In this document: piece by piece, positions 1 to 12,063 of the stretch | Layout of the letters: every line of letters starts with the position of its first letter | Numbering within the stretch: position 1 is the first letter of the stretch | Origin: Calamus simplicifolius | Lineage: Eukaryota; Streptophyta; Magnoliopsida; Arecales; Arecaceae | DNA length: 64,000 nucleotides | Reading direction: 5' to 3' | Assembly (NCBI GenBank): GCA_900491605.1 | Contig: UESW01003832.1 | Coordinates: forward strand, 1,075,055-1,139,054 | Notes under the pieces: model-generated | What the model was told of the DNA's origin: nothing | Databases searched by the model: none | The model's input: only the letters and a program-made list of their open reading frames with translations | Translations under genes and position numbers: made by a program

Positions 1-18
1 TGGTATCAAAGGCTTAGG
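1..18 (+). promoter_or_regulatory. Primer binding site of the first copia element
   Basis: TGGTATCAAAGG is close to TGGTATCAGAGC, the complement of the initiator tRNA-Met 3' end used by most plant LTR elements, with some decay. It marks the 5' edge of the internal region. Confidence 0.75.
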
Positions 19-48
19 ATTGTCCTAGAACATGAACGGATCCTTTAT

Positions 49-770
49 GTGATAATGGGTCCAGCATATAAAGTCTCTGCTCCTAATGCTCGAGATTCTG
101 TCAGGGATACTTATCAGAAGTGGCTCTCTGATCGAACCACTGTCCGATGCGTAATGCTAGTAGCAATGAACGACGAGTTCAATCGCAAATTTGAGGAAGC
201 CCAGCCAGAGAAGATTCTTCAAAAGTTGAAGAAATCCTTTGGGACACCGATGACGTTGAGAGATACAAGATCTCTTGCGCCATCTATAACGCACGGATGC
301 ATGATGGAGCCTCGGTCACCGATCATGTATTGTACATGATTGAGATGATTAAGCGCTTGGGCAAACTCGGTTGTCCCTTGCATGAACAACTTGGGAAAGA
401 TGCGATACTGAACTCCCTGCCTCCTTTCTATCTTGACTTTCTCGATCATTATAGAATAAATAAGCCTGCTGTAAACTACCATGGTTTCTTGGTTTACTTT
501 AAACTTATGAGAAAGATCATCAGCTCAATAAAGTTATGGTGAATTTAGTGGGAGGTTTTTTGGGAGGTCATCGTCCTTTTGAGAAAGAAAAAAAAATAAA
601 AATAAAAAAGAAGGTACAAAATGTTGGAACCAGTTAGGCTAAAAAGGTTAAAGTTGATCAGAGTAAGGCGGAGTGCTTCTTTTGAAAGAAGCAAGGTCAT
701 TGAAAGAGGAACTGTCCTTTATATATTGCATCCCTTGACTCAATAGGTTCAAGAAGAAAAAGCAGCAAGA
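49..770 (+). pseudogene. Copia gag (UBN2-type capsid and zinc knuckle), broken
   Basis: Two overlapping frames (49-339 and 297-542) give a gag polyprotein of the copia UBN2 type; the join needs a frameshift near 300-340. Sequence around 595-660 is A-rich and lysine-rich, as in copia gag before the nucleocapsid. At about 673-720 a CCHC zinc knuckle is readable, but its second Cys codon is TGA and the Trp after the His is also TGA. Gag would package the element RNA. It is non-functional here because of the frameshift and stops. Confidence 0.8.
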
Positions 771-773
771 AAA

Positions 774-2143
774 TGCTGAACAAGGTATTTATATGATAAC
801 TTATAATTTCTCTATCTATGATACTACTAATTGGGTATTGGTATAGGAAGTCCAATTCACATATGCAACTCTTTATAGAGACTTCAAGTTAGTAGAAGAT
901 TTGAGGATGGTGAGAGATTCTTAAATGTGGGAAATGAAGCCAAGTTTCAGTCCTGGCATTGGGAGTCGTCAAACTTATTTTTAAGTCTTGTACAATCATT
1001 TTAAATGAATGTCATTATTATCCATCTTTCATTTTAAATATTATTTCTGTAGGCCAATTGGCCATGACTGGTTATGAACTATCAATAAAGAATAACATTT
1101 GCAAAATCATTATGAATGGTTCTATTGCGATGAATGGATATATGAGTAATGGCATACATGTACTATCTTGACCTTTAGTATAATGTATGCATCAAGCAAA
1201 CGCCCTAAGATAAATGATATCTATAATGCTTACCTTTGGCACTGTCGGCTAGGTCATATTAACAAGAATAGGATAAACAAGTTAAGACAAGAAGGTCTAC
1301 TTGAGGTTAATAATTTTGAATCATTACCAACATGTGAATCTTGTCTTCTGGGTAAAATGACCAAATCATCTTTTAGTGGAAAAGGTGATGAGCCAACGAA
1401 ATTCTAAGTCTGGTACATATCGATGTATGCGGATCTATGAATGTCAGTGGTAGGGGTGGGTATAATTATTTCATTACGTTTACAGATGATCTTTCAAGAT
1501 ATGGTTATATATTCTTGATGAGACATAAGTCTGAATCATTTGAAATGTTCAAATGATATCGTAATGAAGTAAAAAATAAATCGGAAAGTTTATCAAAACC
1601 CTTCGATCAGATCGAGATGGTGAATATCTTTCCAGTGAGTTTCTAACATATCTTGAGGAGAATGAGATTCTCTCTCAATGGATACCTCCAGGGATACCTC
1701 AGTTAAATGGAGTATCTGAAAGGAGGAATCGAACCCTGTTAGACCTGGTTTGATCCATGATGGGCTTTGCTTCTTTGCTGATCTCCTTTTAGGGTTATGC
1801 TTTAGAGTCAGTTTGTTATTTTTTAAATAGGATTCCAAGTAAGTCCGTTAACAAAACACCATATGAGATATGGAGTGGGCATAAGCCGATACTCTCACAC
1901 CTTCGGGTCTGGGGCTGCCCGGCTTATGTTAAGCGTTTGAAAACAGATAAGCTTGGACCTAGGTCTGACCGGTGCCTATTTGTAGGGTATCCAAAAGAGT
2001 CTAAGGGGTATTACTTTTACTTGCTTGAAGAACAAAAGTTATTCATCAGTCTTAGGGCTATCTTTTTAGAAAAGGGGTTCTTGGTGAAGGAACTGAAGCT
2101 ACTAAGATTGAACTTAATAAAGTTCAATAAGGAGAAAAATTGA
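774..2143 (+). pseudogene. Copia protease and integrase, broken
   Basis: The protease stretch (about 774-1171) retains the copia C-terminal region (NIISVGQL, then GYELSIKNN) but its active-site part is full of stops. The GAG-pre-integrase zinc segment at 1168-1407 shows the H..H..C..C pattern (WHCRLGH, CESCLLGK). The integrase core is readable in pieces: LVHIDVCGS with the first Asp near 1420, RSDRDGEY with the second Asp near 1615, and an LNGVSERRNR stretch with the Glu near 1715. The C-terminal part (1937-2143) includes LFVGYPKESKGYYFY. Several TGA codons stand where related proteins have Trp or Arg. Integrase would insert the cDNA copy; this one is dead. Confidence 0.85.
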
Positions 2144-3866
2144 CACACTTAAGAGATAATATAGAAGCGGATTTAATTAGATCAAACCAAGAGCCTATAC
2201 AAGAACCATTAAGGAGATCTAGTAGGGTACTACGTCAACTGGACAGATCCTATGGTTTCTTGGTCTGGAACGATGATCCTATTGAACTCGATGAGAACAA
2301 TGAGGATCGATCACCTATATGGATGCAATGCAGAGGTTTGACTCTGAGAAATAGCTAGAAGCCATGAAATCCGAAATGGAGTCTATGAAAATCAATAATG
2401 TATGGACATTAGTTGATCCATCCGAAGGGATAAAATCCGTTGGATGCAAATGGATTTTCAAAAGGAAAAGATGGGTAGGTAAAGACCTATAAAGCCCATC
2501 TGGTTGCCAAGGGATATCGTCAATGTTATGGTATTAACTATGATGAGATATTTTTTCCTATGGTAATGCTCAAATTCATTCGGATTATGCTTGCTTTAGC
2601 AGCACACTTTGATTATGAAATTTGACAAATGGATGTTCGAACAGCTTTTCTGAAGGTGAGCTGGAAGATGAGGTGTATATAATACAACCTGAAGGATTCA
2701 CATCCAAAGATTAGTCAAAAGTGTGCAAGCTTCAAAGATCTATTTATGGATTGAAGCAGGCATCTCGGAGTTGGAACATGCGGTTTAATGAATGTATCAA
2801 GACGTATGATTTTGTTAGGAATAGAGAAGAACCTTGCATTTACAAATGGGCTAATGGTTGTGTGGTTGTATTTCTTGTGTTATATGTGGATGACATTCTT
2901 TTAATCGGGAATGACATCCCAGCACTACAGGGAATAAAAGTCTGATTGTCATCTCAGTTTTCTACGAAGGACTTGGGTGAAGCCTCTTATATACTTGGTA
3001 TGAAAATCTATAAAGATAGATCTAGGAGGATTCTAGGATTATCCCAATCTACGTATAGACACTGTGTTAAACAGTTCAGCATGGAGAATTCTAAGAAAGG
3101 GTATTTATCAATAGGCCATGGAATTTCTCTCTCCAAAAATGATTATGCGACAACTCCTGAGGAGAAAGAGTGTATGAGTAGAATTCCATATGCTTCGATA
3201 GTGGGTTCTATGATGTATGCTATGACATGTACTAGACCAGATATGACATACTCACTAGGGTTAGTGAGCAGATACCAGTCTGACCCAAGTGATGCTCATT
3301 GGAAAGTAGTGAAGACCATTCTTAAGTATTTACGAAATACTAAGGACCAATGGCTAATTTATGGAGAACCTGACTTAAAACTTGTGGAGTATACTGACTC
3401 TAATTTTCAATCAGATAGAATTGACAACAAGAGTGTGTCATGATTTGTTTTTACCCTAAATGGAGGAGCGATCTGCTGGAAAAGTTTCAAGCAGCACACT
3501 GTGGCGGACTTCATTTGCTAGGTAGAATATATTTCGGCATCAAATGCAGCAAAGGAAGCTATATGGTTGCGAAAGTTTCTACGAGAACTGGGAGTGACAC
3601 CTTCTTTGGATGGTCCTATTTTGGTGTACTATGATAATACCGAAGCCATTGCTCAAGCCAAAAACCGAAGTCCCATCAACGCACCAAACATATTTTGTGC
3701 CATTATCACCTTGTGCAAAAAATCATGGAGCGAGGTGACATTGACCTTCAGAAGATTGACGAAAAGAAGAACCTAGCCGACCCATTCACTAAAGCTCTCA
3801 GAATCAAAGAATTTGATGACCATAAATGGAAGATGGGTATTATATACTATTCTGAGTGGCTTTAGC
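2140..3866 (+). pseudogene. Copia reverse transcriptase and RNase H, broken
   Basis: The linker and start of RT lie at 2140-2560, with stops near 2356 and 2490. The palm domain is readable from 2721, with CKLQRSIYGLKQASRSWN and the catalytic YVDD at 2883-2894. One in-frame TGA at 2943 separates the palm from the connection domain (2946-3443), which has MTCTRPDMTYSLG. RNase H begins at YTDSNFQSDR near 3392 and continues through frameshifts to ADPFTKALRIKEFDDHKWKMG near 3778-3835. Order and motifs are standard copia. The stop and frameshift load shows an old, inactive copy. Confidence 0.9.
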
Positions 3867-3878
3867 CTAAGTGAAAGT

Positions 3879-5776
3879 TGTTGAAAATTGTATCCTAAAG
3901 CCAATCAACTAACATGTAGATGACTGTGCAAATTATAAATATATATGAATTATTAATTAATAAAATATTTATTTGACAGTTCATCATATTGCATCTTCCT
4001 GAAATAAATTCTTTTGTGATGGAGTTCTTAGAACCATAATTGATTCAATAAAGAGAGGGTTTATTGAGTGATTCTTAAAATAGTTGCGATCAAATGATAT
4101 ATAGTTATAGGATAACTATGTCTCAAGTAAAGGTCGTTGTATGTCATATGGGTTGGTTGTCCTCTTTACCAAGGAGTATGGTGATACTGGTATGACATGC
4201 AAATGAGGTGTATGACATCTCACTGAATGTGATCAATTTGTGGAACACTCTTCTACTAAGAAGTGTTTGTGAAGGGATATGGATATATAAGTGTCCCTCT
4301 AACCTGAGATCACCATGGTAGCTTGTAAGCAACCTACTGTACTTTGGTATCAGATTACCTGAATTTTTAATCCAGTGATAGAAGGTTTCTAGGTGCAGTA
4401 AAGTACTTATGGAGTAGTGAGTAGATCAAGATGGGATTGATCTCTTCAAATAGTTTGGAGTAAATATCTTACTGTGTTTCAATTTAGCAAAACCTTGGCC
4501 AGGTTAGTTCTTGTGAGGAGTCACAGGACTTGTGAAGATTGAGACACATTATGGATGAGCTGATTAAGGGTTGGTAGTTAAAACCTAAGTCATCTTGAGC
4601 ATTAAGGATCAAAGGGATGAATTATATAGTAACCATATGCCAGAGGTTCTTGATTGTTGCTCTGCAATCTTCGGCCTATCCAGACATCGGGTGTCATTGC
4701 TAGATGGCGACTTTGATTAGTATTGGAAGTGTTCCAGTACTATCGGCATAGTGTTTGAACCTATGGGGTCACACACCATAGGGGATTCTGCCTGACTGGA
4801 TGATTGAAAAACTAAATATTAGTAAATTAATTAAAGGATTAAATTAGCAATACGATTGCTGGCTAGCTCAATTTGATTGAGCTATGAATATCTGGGTCAA
4901 ATCAAATAGGATTTGGTTTAGGCTCAAATAGTTAAGCCTAATGTTAACATCCTTACCCGTTTAAATTCAAATTATGAATTTAAATTTTAAACTGATTTTA
5001 ATTTCAAGTTTGAAGTTTAAATTTTGAATTCAAAATTTTAAGTTTAAATTTAAAATGGATGTTAATGACTTCTCTCTAATTACCCTCATTCCTTATCTTC
5101 TAACCTTTTTCTGTTTTTAACTGAAAAGGAAGATGAAATGGTTTCTTCTTTATCTTTCAATGTTTTTTGGTTTTTAATTGAAAAAGAAGATGAAGGGTTT
5201 CTTTCTTATCTTTTAAGAAACGTTGGAAAAGGAAAAAAAGACAAGGAGAGATGAAAAGTTTTTAGAGAGAAAGGGATTTTAGCTATAAAACCAAGGATAA
5301 AATGTTTTCTTAAAAATATATACATCCTTTTGACAACTCTAAGAGCACCTTAGTGTTGAAAAGTAGAAATCTCATAGTCGAAGCCTAGGAGAGGAGTTAG
5401 CACTCCAAAGAGGCTGGTTGGGATCAGAACCCCGGTGTGAATCACCTGTAGAAGCCATATACCTTTGTGTGGTTTACAGAAGTTGTACCTACCATCATCT
5501 TTATTGCTGCGTGAGTTATTAAGCATCCAAAGATAAAGATTCAATAGTTACTGGTGACTTAGATATAATCTAAGACACTAGGCCTCAAACATAAATATGA
5601 TCTATGTTATTTGTATTTATATAAATTTGATATGTGTACTTTCTTTTATACCTTTATATATAATTTTTATATATTGATCTTATTGTAGGCTGATATTGGA
5701 TTAGATCCAATATCTTATTGCTTTCGTTGCATATTTATTTTAAAAAATTTTAAAATGCATATCTATAGCCTATACA
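3879..5776 (+). repeat. Right LTR of the first copia element
   Basis: The LTR begins at TGTTGAAAATTG directly after the RNase H end and a degraded purine tract (AAGTGAAAG). It is AT-rich, has no coding content and contains a TATA-like TATAAAA at 5284-5290, consistent with the U3 promoter. I place the end near 5776 (CCTATACA) because the next bases start an unrelated tandem repeat; the true end may differ by tens of bases. No target-site duplication can be tested. Confidence 0.7.
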
Positions 5777-5786
5777 AAGATTAACT

Positions 5787-6100
5787 AACCCAAAGGGCCA
5801 AAACAAACTTTAAAAAAAAAATAGAGGGTTCAGTTGTTCTTAGAATCGTGAGAATCACTCAATCACATGCCATCTCTTCCACGATTCCACCGAAAGGCCA
5901 AAATAAACTAAAAAAAAAAAAGTCAATCACATGCCATCTCTTCTTCCACGATTCCACCCAAAGGGCCAAAATAAACTAAAAAAAATAAAAGGTTTTGTTG
6001 TTCGTAAATCATGAGAATCACAGCATGGAGCATGCCACCTCTTCCATGAGTCCATCGAAAGGGACAAAACAAATTTTTTAAAAAAATCAAAGGGTCAGGG
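5787..6100. repeat. Short tandem repeat, about four degenerate units of 70-100 bp
   Basis: Units begin with CCAAAGGGCCAAAA plus an A-rich run, followed by GAGAATCAC, ATGCCATCTCTTCCACGATTCCAC or variants. Starts are near 5790, 5886, 5957 and 6056. The origin is unknown. It lies between the copia LTR and the first MULE and has no coding potential. Confidence 0.7.
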
Positions 6101-6639
6101 TCAACGAAAAAGCAGTTTCCGCTTTCTGCTGTTCACTTGTTCTTGTTCATCTTCCCGCAATAAAAAAAAATAGTAAGCTAGCAATTAGAGTGGAAAAGAA
6201 AAATGAAATAAGATCCCTCAACCATTGAGGGGAGAAAGAGGTTCAGAATAACAAATTCTTACCTTCGGAGTTCGATAGCAAAATCATAAGGATGGCTACT
6301 AAAAAGAGGGAAAGAGATGATAAAATTTTAACTTTCAATCCTTTCATATTGTTTGATCTGATGCCTCAGGAGCTGGAGCTCTAGTGGTGCCATACAAGTG
6401 CCAGATCCACCGCCTGACTACTACTCTTAAATTGAAAACCTAAAAAAAACCTAACCCTAATTTTATTTATTAAAACTAAAAGACTAAAAACCAAAGTTAG
6501 ACCAGTTCTTCAAATCCGACCGGTTCATTGGATTTTATGGTTTTGACTTGGTCATCTAAAAGTCAGCTTTAATAATAAAATCGAATTGGACTAATGACTG
6601 ATTCCCGATTGGACCGGTTTAACCGGTCGGTCCGATTAG
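6101..6639. other. Unassigned spacer between copia LTR and MULE A
   Basis: No gene is recognised. The stretch has short A-rich runs and a palindromic GGACCGGTTTAACCGGTC-like segment near 6613 of a kind common near plant transposon ends. MULE A should have a left inverted repeat comparable to MULE B, and I do not find it here. Confidence 0.4.
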
Positions 6640-7006
6640 GTTTTCAAACCTTAATGTTTTATGAATAGGTGTTATAGTTTATTAACTGGAGTGTCGTAGG
6701 TCTTTAAATGCGGTATCATAACACTTTTTTAGCCTGTACCATGAACCTGTAGCTGCCATGGCATGTTACGATACTCTAGGAGTCATTATTCAGACCATAG
6801 ATGATAGGTATTGTAGGAGTTAGGGATTCCAATATAAACCTTAACAATTTATAAATGGATATCGTAGTTTATTAACTATGGTATCATAGGTTTTAACTGT
6901 GGTGTCGTAATGCTTTTTGGCTTGTATCATGAACCTTATAGCTCCCATAGCATGTTACGACACTCTAGGAGCCATTATTCAAACCACAGATGACAGGTAT
7001 TTTAGG

Positions 7007-7175
7007 CAAGGTTGTCAATTTCGTTTCGGATTATGTTTCGGTTTAACTTATGAAATGAAATATTTCGGTATCGGACCATTTCGGTGCTTCGTTTCGGAAT
7101 ATATATATATAATAAAAAATTTATTCATAATTCATATTATAAATAATAATAACATCATAAAATAAAGAGTTTAAG

Positions 7176-7237
<62 letters not shown>

Positions 7238-7339
7238 GAAAATTTATTCATAATTTATATTCTTCATAAATAATAATAGCAATAAAAATAAAGAGTTTGA
7301 GTTTTTAAGAGATGTGATCGTGGGGATAGGGTAACTATA

Positions 7340-7379
<40 letters not shown>

Positions 7380-7626
7380 TGGGGATAGGCTAACTAGGAT
7401 TTTTTTTTGATATTATATATATTTTTAAAATGGTTCTGAAAAGTTTAATAATTCATAAATTGGTCTCCAAAACATATTTTACCGAAACATACCGAAACGG
7501 CCGAAATACGTCGAAACGCACCGAAACGACCGAAATTTTTTCGAAACGAAACGTAGTACTTATCTTTTCGGATAAGCTACCGAAACGAAACATCTCGGTC
7601 AAAACGGAACGAAATTGACAACTTTG
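7007..7626. mobile_element. Non-autonomous hAT element, 620 bp, with 8-bp target duplication
   Basis: Terminal inverted repeats are CAAGGTTGTCAATTTCG at the left and the reverse complement of CGAAATTGACAACTTTG at the right, with one mismatch in 17. Both sides are flanked by ATTTTAGG (6999-7006 and 7627-7634), an 8-bp duplication as made by hAT transposases. The uninterrupted sister unit near 6808 reads TATTGTAGGAG, which supports an insertion. Subterminal regions hold many TTTCGG/CCGAAA copies in inverted orientation. The interior has two (AT)n tracts (7181-7235 and about 7345-7374) and no transposase. Confidence 0.9.
7181..7235. repeat. (AT)n microsatellite inside the hAT element
   Basis: About 27 perfect AT units. 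The bases on both sides (TTTATTCATAAT...AAAGAGTTTRAGTTTTT) are a roughly 75-bp duplication. Confidence 0.9.
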
Positions 7627-7849
7627 ATTTTAGGAGTTAGTGGTTTCAACATAAACCTTAACGTTTTATGAATGGGTGCCGTAGTTTATTAACTAGGGTG
7701 TTGTAGGCCTTTAAATGTAGTGTCGTAATGTTTTTTTGGTAACTGCTATGTATTTTTGTGATATAACATTACACGATAATTATTATGCTCAAGATAAAAT
7801 GACATATAAATCTATGGATATCAATGTTTATGACTGTATGCCTATATTT

Positions 7850-10303
7850 CTATAGATGATGCCAGAATTATAGATCTGAAGAAATCGAACATGATCACAA
7901 GAGCGCACCTTCTCCCATTACTCAAAATGCAAGGATAATTTTATTGTTCCTCAAACTAGAATGGAGTTCAATTCAACAGATGATGTATATAATTTCTATA
8001 ATAGATACACAAGAAGAGTTGGTTTTGGAATCATAACAGTGTATAGCAGAACCAACTACAATAAACAAATTTGCTTCAAGCACCTGGCATATTGGAGGCA
8101 AGAAAAATCTAGAAAAACAAAGAAGACCATGAATCCTAGGGATACTGGCAAAGTTGATTGTAAGGCATTTATAAAAGCAAGACTAAATTCTATGAGTGGT
8201 AAGTTGATATTGGTTGAGGTTTCTCTAGAACATAACCATCGGATATCCATAATATCAACTATTTATCTATGGTCCCATAGGAGGATCAGCACATCAAAGA
8301 AGGCAGAGATCAACAATTTATATACCGTGAATGTTTCCTAACTCAAATATACTTATGGCAAGAAGAAAAGGAGGATAGAAGATAATTGAATTTCACAGAT
8401 ATGGATGCTCATAATTTTATCTGTCGTGAACGTCAGTCTTAGCTAAAAGAAGGAGATGCTCAATCGTTGGTAATCCATTTCATAGAAATATAAGTAAAAA
8501 ATGTCAATTTCTTTTATACCTTAGACTTGAATGATAATGGACAGTTCAGGTCTATCTTCTAGATTTATCCAAGGTCAAGATTGGCATACACATACTTTGG
8601 TGATGTACTAAACTTTAACTCAACCTACTTGATAAATAGATATCAAATGCCTTTTTGTCCATTCATCGGGGTCAATCATCATGGACAGTCCACATTGCTT
8701 AGTTGCGCATTATTGTCTGATGAGAGAATTGAGACATATAAATGAGTTTTTCAATCATGACTGAATGCAAATGATGGTCAAGCACCTAATGCTATAATAA
8801 CTAACTAAGATAAGGCTATCGAGGCTACTGTTAGGGAGGTTTTTCCTAATGCATGATATTGATTTTATCTTTAGCATATATTGAAGAAGATTCCTAAAAA
8901 GATTGGCCAATTTACACAGCAAATATCAAATTTATGGTTGATTTCAATGAGGCGATATAATTCATTTACCATACAGTCATTCAAAGAAAGGTGGGCATAT
9001 CTCATGAAAAAATATGAAGAATGCAAGAATATAGATTGGTTAAATAACCTTTATGAATGTTGAGATAAATGGGTTTCAGTTTACCTTAAGGATATATTCT
9101 TCGCAGGTTTGTAAGACATTATGTTGGTTTATGTGCTCGCGGAACTCTAAGAAATTCTATATGTTTAATGTTTTTTTTGTCATAATTATGTACAAGAACG
9201 TCATCTTCATAAAGAAACGAGGGTATCAGTTACTTCTTTGATGGGTTTATAAATTCGAGGATTACACTTAAAGAGTTCATTGATAAATACAAAGATGCCT
9301 TGGAGAAAAGGTATAAGGCAAAAAATAATAATAATAAGACGTTGCAAACGAATGCTTTCCTAAAGACATTAGCACCTTTTAAGAGGCAAACAGCAGTAAA
9401 ATATACAATGCACATATTCAAAAAATTTCAAAATAAGATCCTTGAAATGACTGCATAAATGCTAAATTAATTAAAGAAGCTGACAACTGTGATGTATATT
9501 CTGTAAAGTCATTTGAAAGAATTAAAGTTGATGGAATTGACAAGGAGATGATAAAAGATTATGTCGTGTCATACGATAAAATTTTGGAGGATGTCTAATG
9601 CCAGTGTCGATCCTTTCAGTTCAAGGGTTACTTGTGTAGGTATACCTTATTGGTTCTTCATCAAAGCGACATATTTTGTATACCAAATAAGTACTTCTTG
9701 AAGAGATGGTGCAATGACATGAAATACCAATTCGATGATTTCGAGTGCAATATAGAATTTTATGATAAAAGTATATAAAAATCATGGTACACAGTCATTT
9801 TTTTTTAGATGTCTTATTTTATGTTTTCGATAACCTACTATATGTTATGAAATCTTAATACAAATGTGATATGTTATTAATTATAGATATGCTTTGATGA
9901 GTCATCGAATGATAAAGCTTGCATAGATAGCCTCCATGTCTGAAGATGCATTTAATTTAGTGATAGATGATCTAACATCATTATTCAAAAGAGTTGTGGA
10001 TACTAACTATGCAGTTAAGGCAAGTACATAACTTGTAATTTAAGATCTTAAGTAAATTAGAATGAAAGGTCGTCCAAGAGAGAATAGATTAAAGAGTGGA
10101 GTCGAGAAGAAGTCAAAGAGATCAGGCATCCGTTGATGCTCCTCTTGTGCAAATCAAATAAAAGCTGGTTCAAGCAAGAGGCAGACTTGTACAGTCAACT
10201 AACACCGGAGAGGATATAGAAAGAATTGTACCATCTTTCGATCCTTTGTTGGATGAGTTTGATACTTATGTATGCAGTCAATTAATGCAGGAGAGGTTAT
10301 AAA
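7850..10303 (+). pseudogene. FAR1/MULE transposase remnant of MULE A
   Basis: The frame at 7961-8341 is the FAR1-type DNA-binding domain: DVYNFYNRYTRRVGF at its start, then the Cys and HNH positions of the WRKY-GCM1 zinc fold (SLEHNHR near 8225). After a stop at 8339 the MULE transposase core can be followed only by comparison with the copy at 23588-26012: NSTYLINRYQMPFCPFIGV near 8615, a degraded second Asp region near 8805 and LEKRYK near 9300. The SWIM zinc finger near 9600-9645 keeps C..C....C.H in translation. The C-terminal GRPRENRLKSGVEKKS follows near 10070. Stops and indels occur throughout. The family cuts and pastes MULEs; this copy cannot. Confidence 0.85.
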
Positions 10304-12063
10304 ATGCTGAACTTCCCTACATGCTAAACTTCCCTTCGATATCGAACGAAAAAAACTATTACGATATCCCAGTTCTCATATTACGACACCTTAGTTGTAA
10401 AATTATAACACCCTAATAATTACAACACCCTAACTGAAGACGTTAAATGCAAGACCTTATGACATTGCAAAAAAAAAAAAAACTGGTTCTAATATTACAA
10501 TATCGTAGTTGTAAAATTATGACACCCTATCTGAAGATGCTCAGGCAGGGCCTTACGATATCCTAAAAAAAATGTTAGGACACCCCAGTTCTCATATTAC
10601 AACACCATAATTGCAAAATTATGACACCATAACTGAAGACGTTCAGGCAGGGACTTACAACATCCCAAAAAAATGTTACGATACCTCAGTTTCATATTAG
10701 GACACCATAGTTGTATTATGATACCTTAGCTGAAGACGTTAAGGCAAGGCCTCACAACATTGTAGAAAAAAACTATTACAATATCCCAGTTCTTATATTA
10801 TGATACCGTAGTTGTAAAATTACGACACCCTAACCGAAGATGCTAAACGCAGGACCTTATGACATTGTAGAAAAAAAACTGTTATGACACCCCAGTTCTA
10901 ATATTATGACACCGTAGTTGTAAAATTATGACACCCTATCTGAAGACATTCAGGCAGGGCTTTACAACATCCCAAAAAATATTACGACACCCTAGTTCTC
11001 ATATTACGATACCATAGTTGTAAAATTACAATACCCTAGCTGAAGATGTTCAAGCAGGGCCTTACGATATCCAGAAAAAATGTTAGGACACCCCAGTTCT
11101 CATATTATGATATTGTAGTTGTATTATGATACCTTAGCTGAAGACGTTCAGGCAGGGCCTTCCTTACAACATCTCAAAAAAAACTGTTACGATACCCTAG
11201 TTCTCATATTACGATACCGTAGTTGTAAAATTATGATACCCTAGCTGAACACGTTAAGGTAGGGCCTTACGATATCTCAGAAAAAATGTTACGACACCCT
11301 AGTTTTCATATTACAGTATCGTAGTTGTAAAATTATGACACTCTAGCTAAAGACATTATGGCAGGGCCTTACGACATCCTAGAAAAAATGTTATGACACC
11401 CTAGTCTCATATTACGACATCATAGTTATAAATATGATACCTAGCTGAAGATGTTCAGGCATGGCCTTATGACAACCCATAAAAAATGTTACGACAACCC
11501 AGTTCTCATATTACGACACTATGGTTATAAAATTATGACACCTAGCTGAAGACGTTAAGGCATAGCCTTATGACATCCTAAAAAAATGTTATGACAGTCC
11601 AGTTCTCTTATTATGATACTATAGTTATAAAATTACGATACCCTAGTTTAAGACGTTCAAGCAGGGCCTTATAACTTCCTAGAAAAAAATGTTATGGCAC
11701 TCTAGTTCTCATATTACGACACCGTAGTTGTAAAATTATGACACCCTAACTGAAAACGTTAAATGCAGGACCTTACGACATTCCAGAAAAAACTGTTATG
11801 ACACCCCAGTTCTTATATTGCGACCAGTAGTTGTAAAATTATGACACCCTAGCTGAAGATGTTAAGACAAGACCTTACGACATCCCATAAAAAATGTTAT
11901 GACACCCCAATTCTCATATTATGACGTCATAGTTGTAAAATCACGATACCTTAGCTGAAGACGTTCAGGCAGGGCCTTACGATATCCTAGAAAAAATGTT
12001 ACGATACTCTAGTTCTCATATTATGATGCCGTAGTTTTAAAATAACAATGCCCTAGTTGAAGA

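Larger units (their letters stand above)
1..5776 (+). mobile_element. Ty1/copia LTR retrotransposon, left LTR outside the window, decayed
   Basis: The window opens on the primer binding site of a copia element, so its left LTR lies upstream. The order gag, protease, integrase, reverse transcriptase, RNase H is the copia order. A right LTR of about 1.9 kb follows. The wording of the RT and RNase H domains and the LTR length resemble the Angela/Tork group of plant copia elements; that lineage call is inference. Stop codons and frameshifts occur in every domain, so the element cannot act on its own. The outer end at 5776 is an estimate, because the other LTR is not visible for comparison. Confidence 0.9.
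6640..7740 (+). repeat. About 190-bp direct repeats at the left of MULE A
   Basis: Three starts are visible: TTAATGTTTTATGAATAGG near 6651, a related one near 6840, and TTAACGTTTTATGAATGGG near 7658. Each unit includes GTGTCGTA-type motifs like those of the satellite arrays, then GCCATTATTCAGACCATAGATGA. The second unit is split by the hAT insertion at 7007-7626. A single counterpart stands just before the transposase gene of MULE B, near 23440-23490. Confidence 0.75.

Noticed and set aside
6450..6465. CCTAACCCTAA resembling an interstitial telomere repeat
   Set aside because: Only about one and a half units, which is expected by chance.
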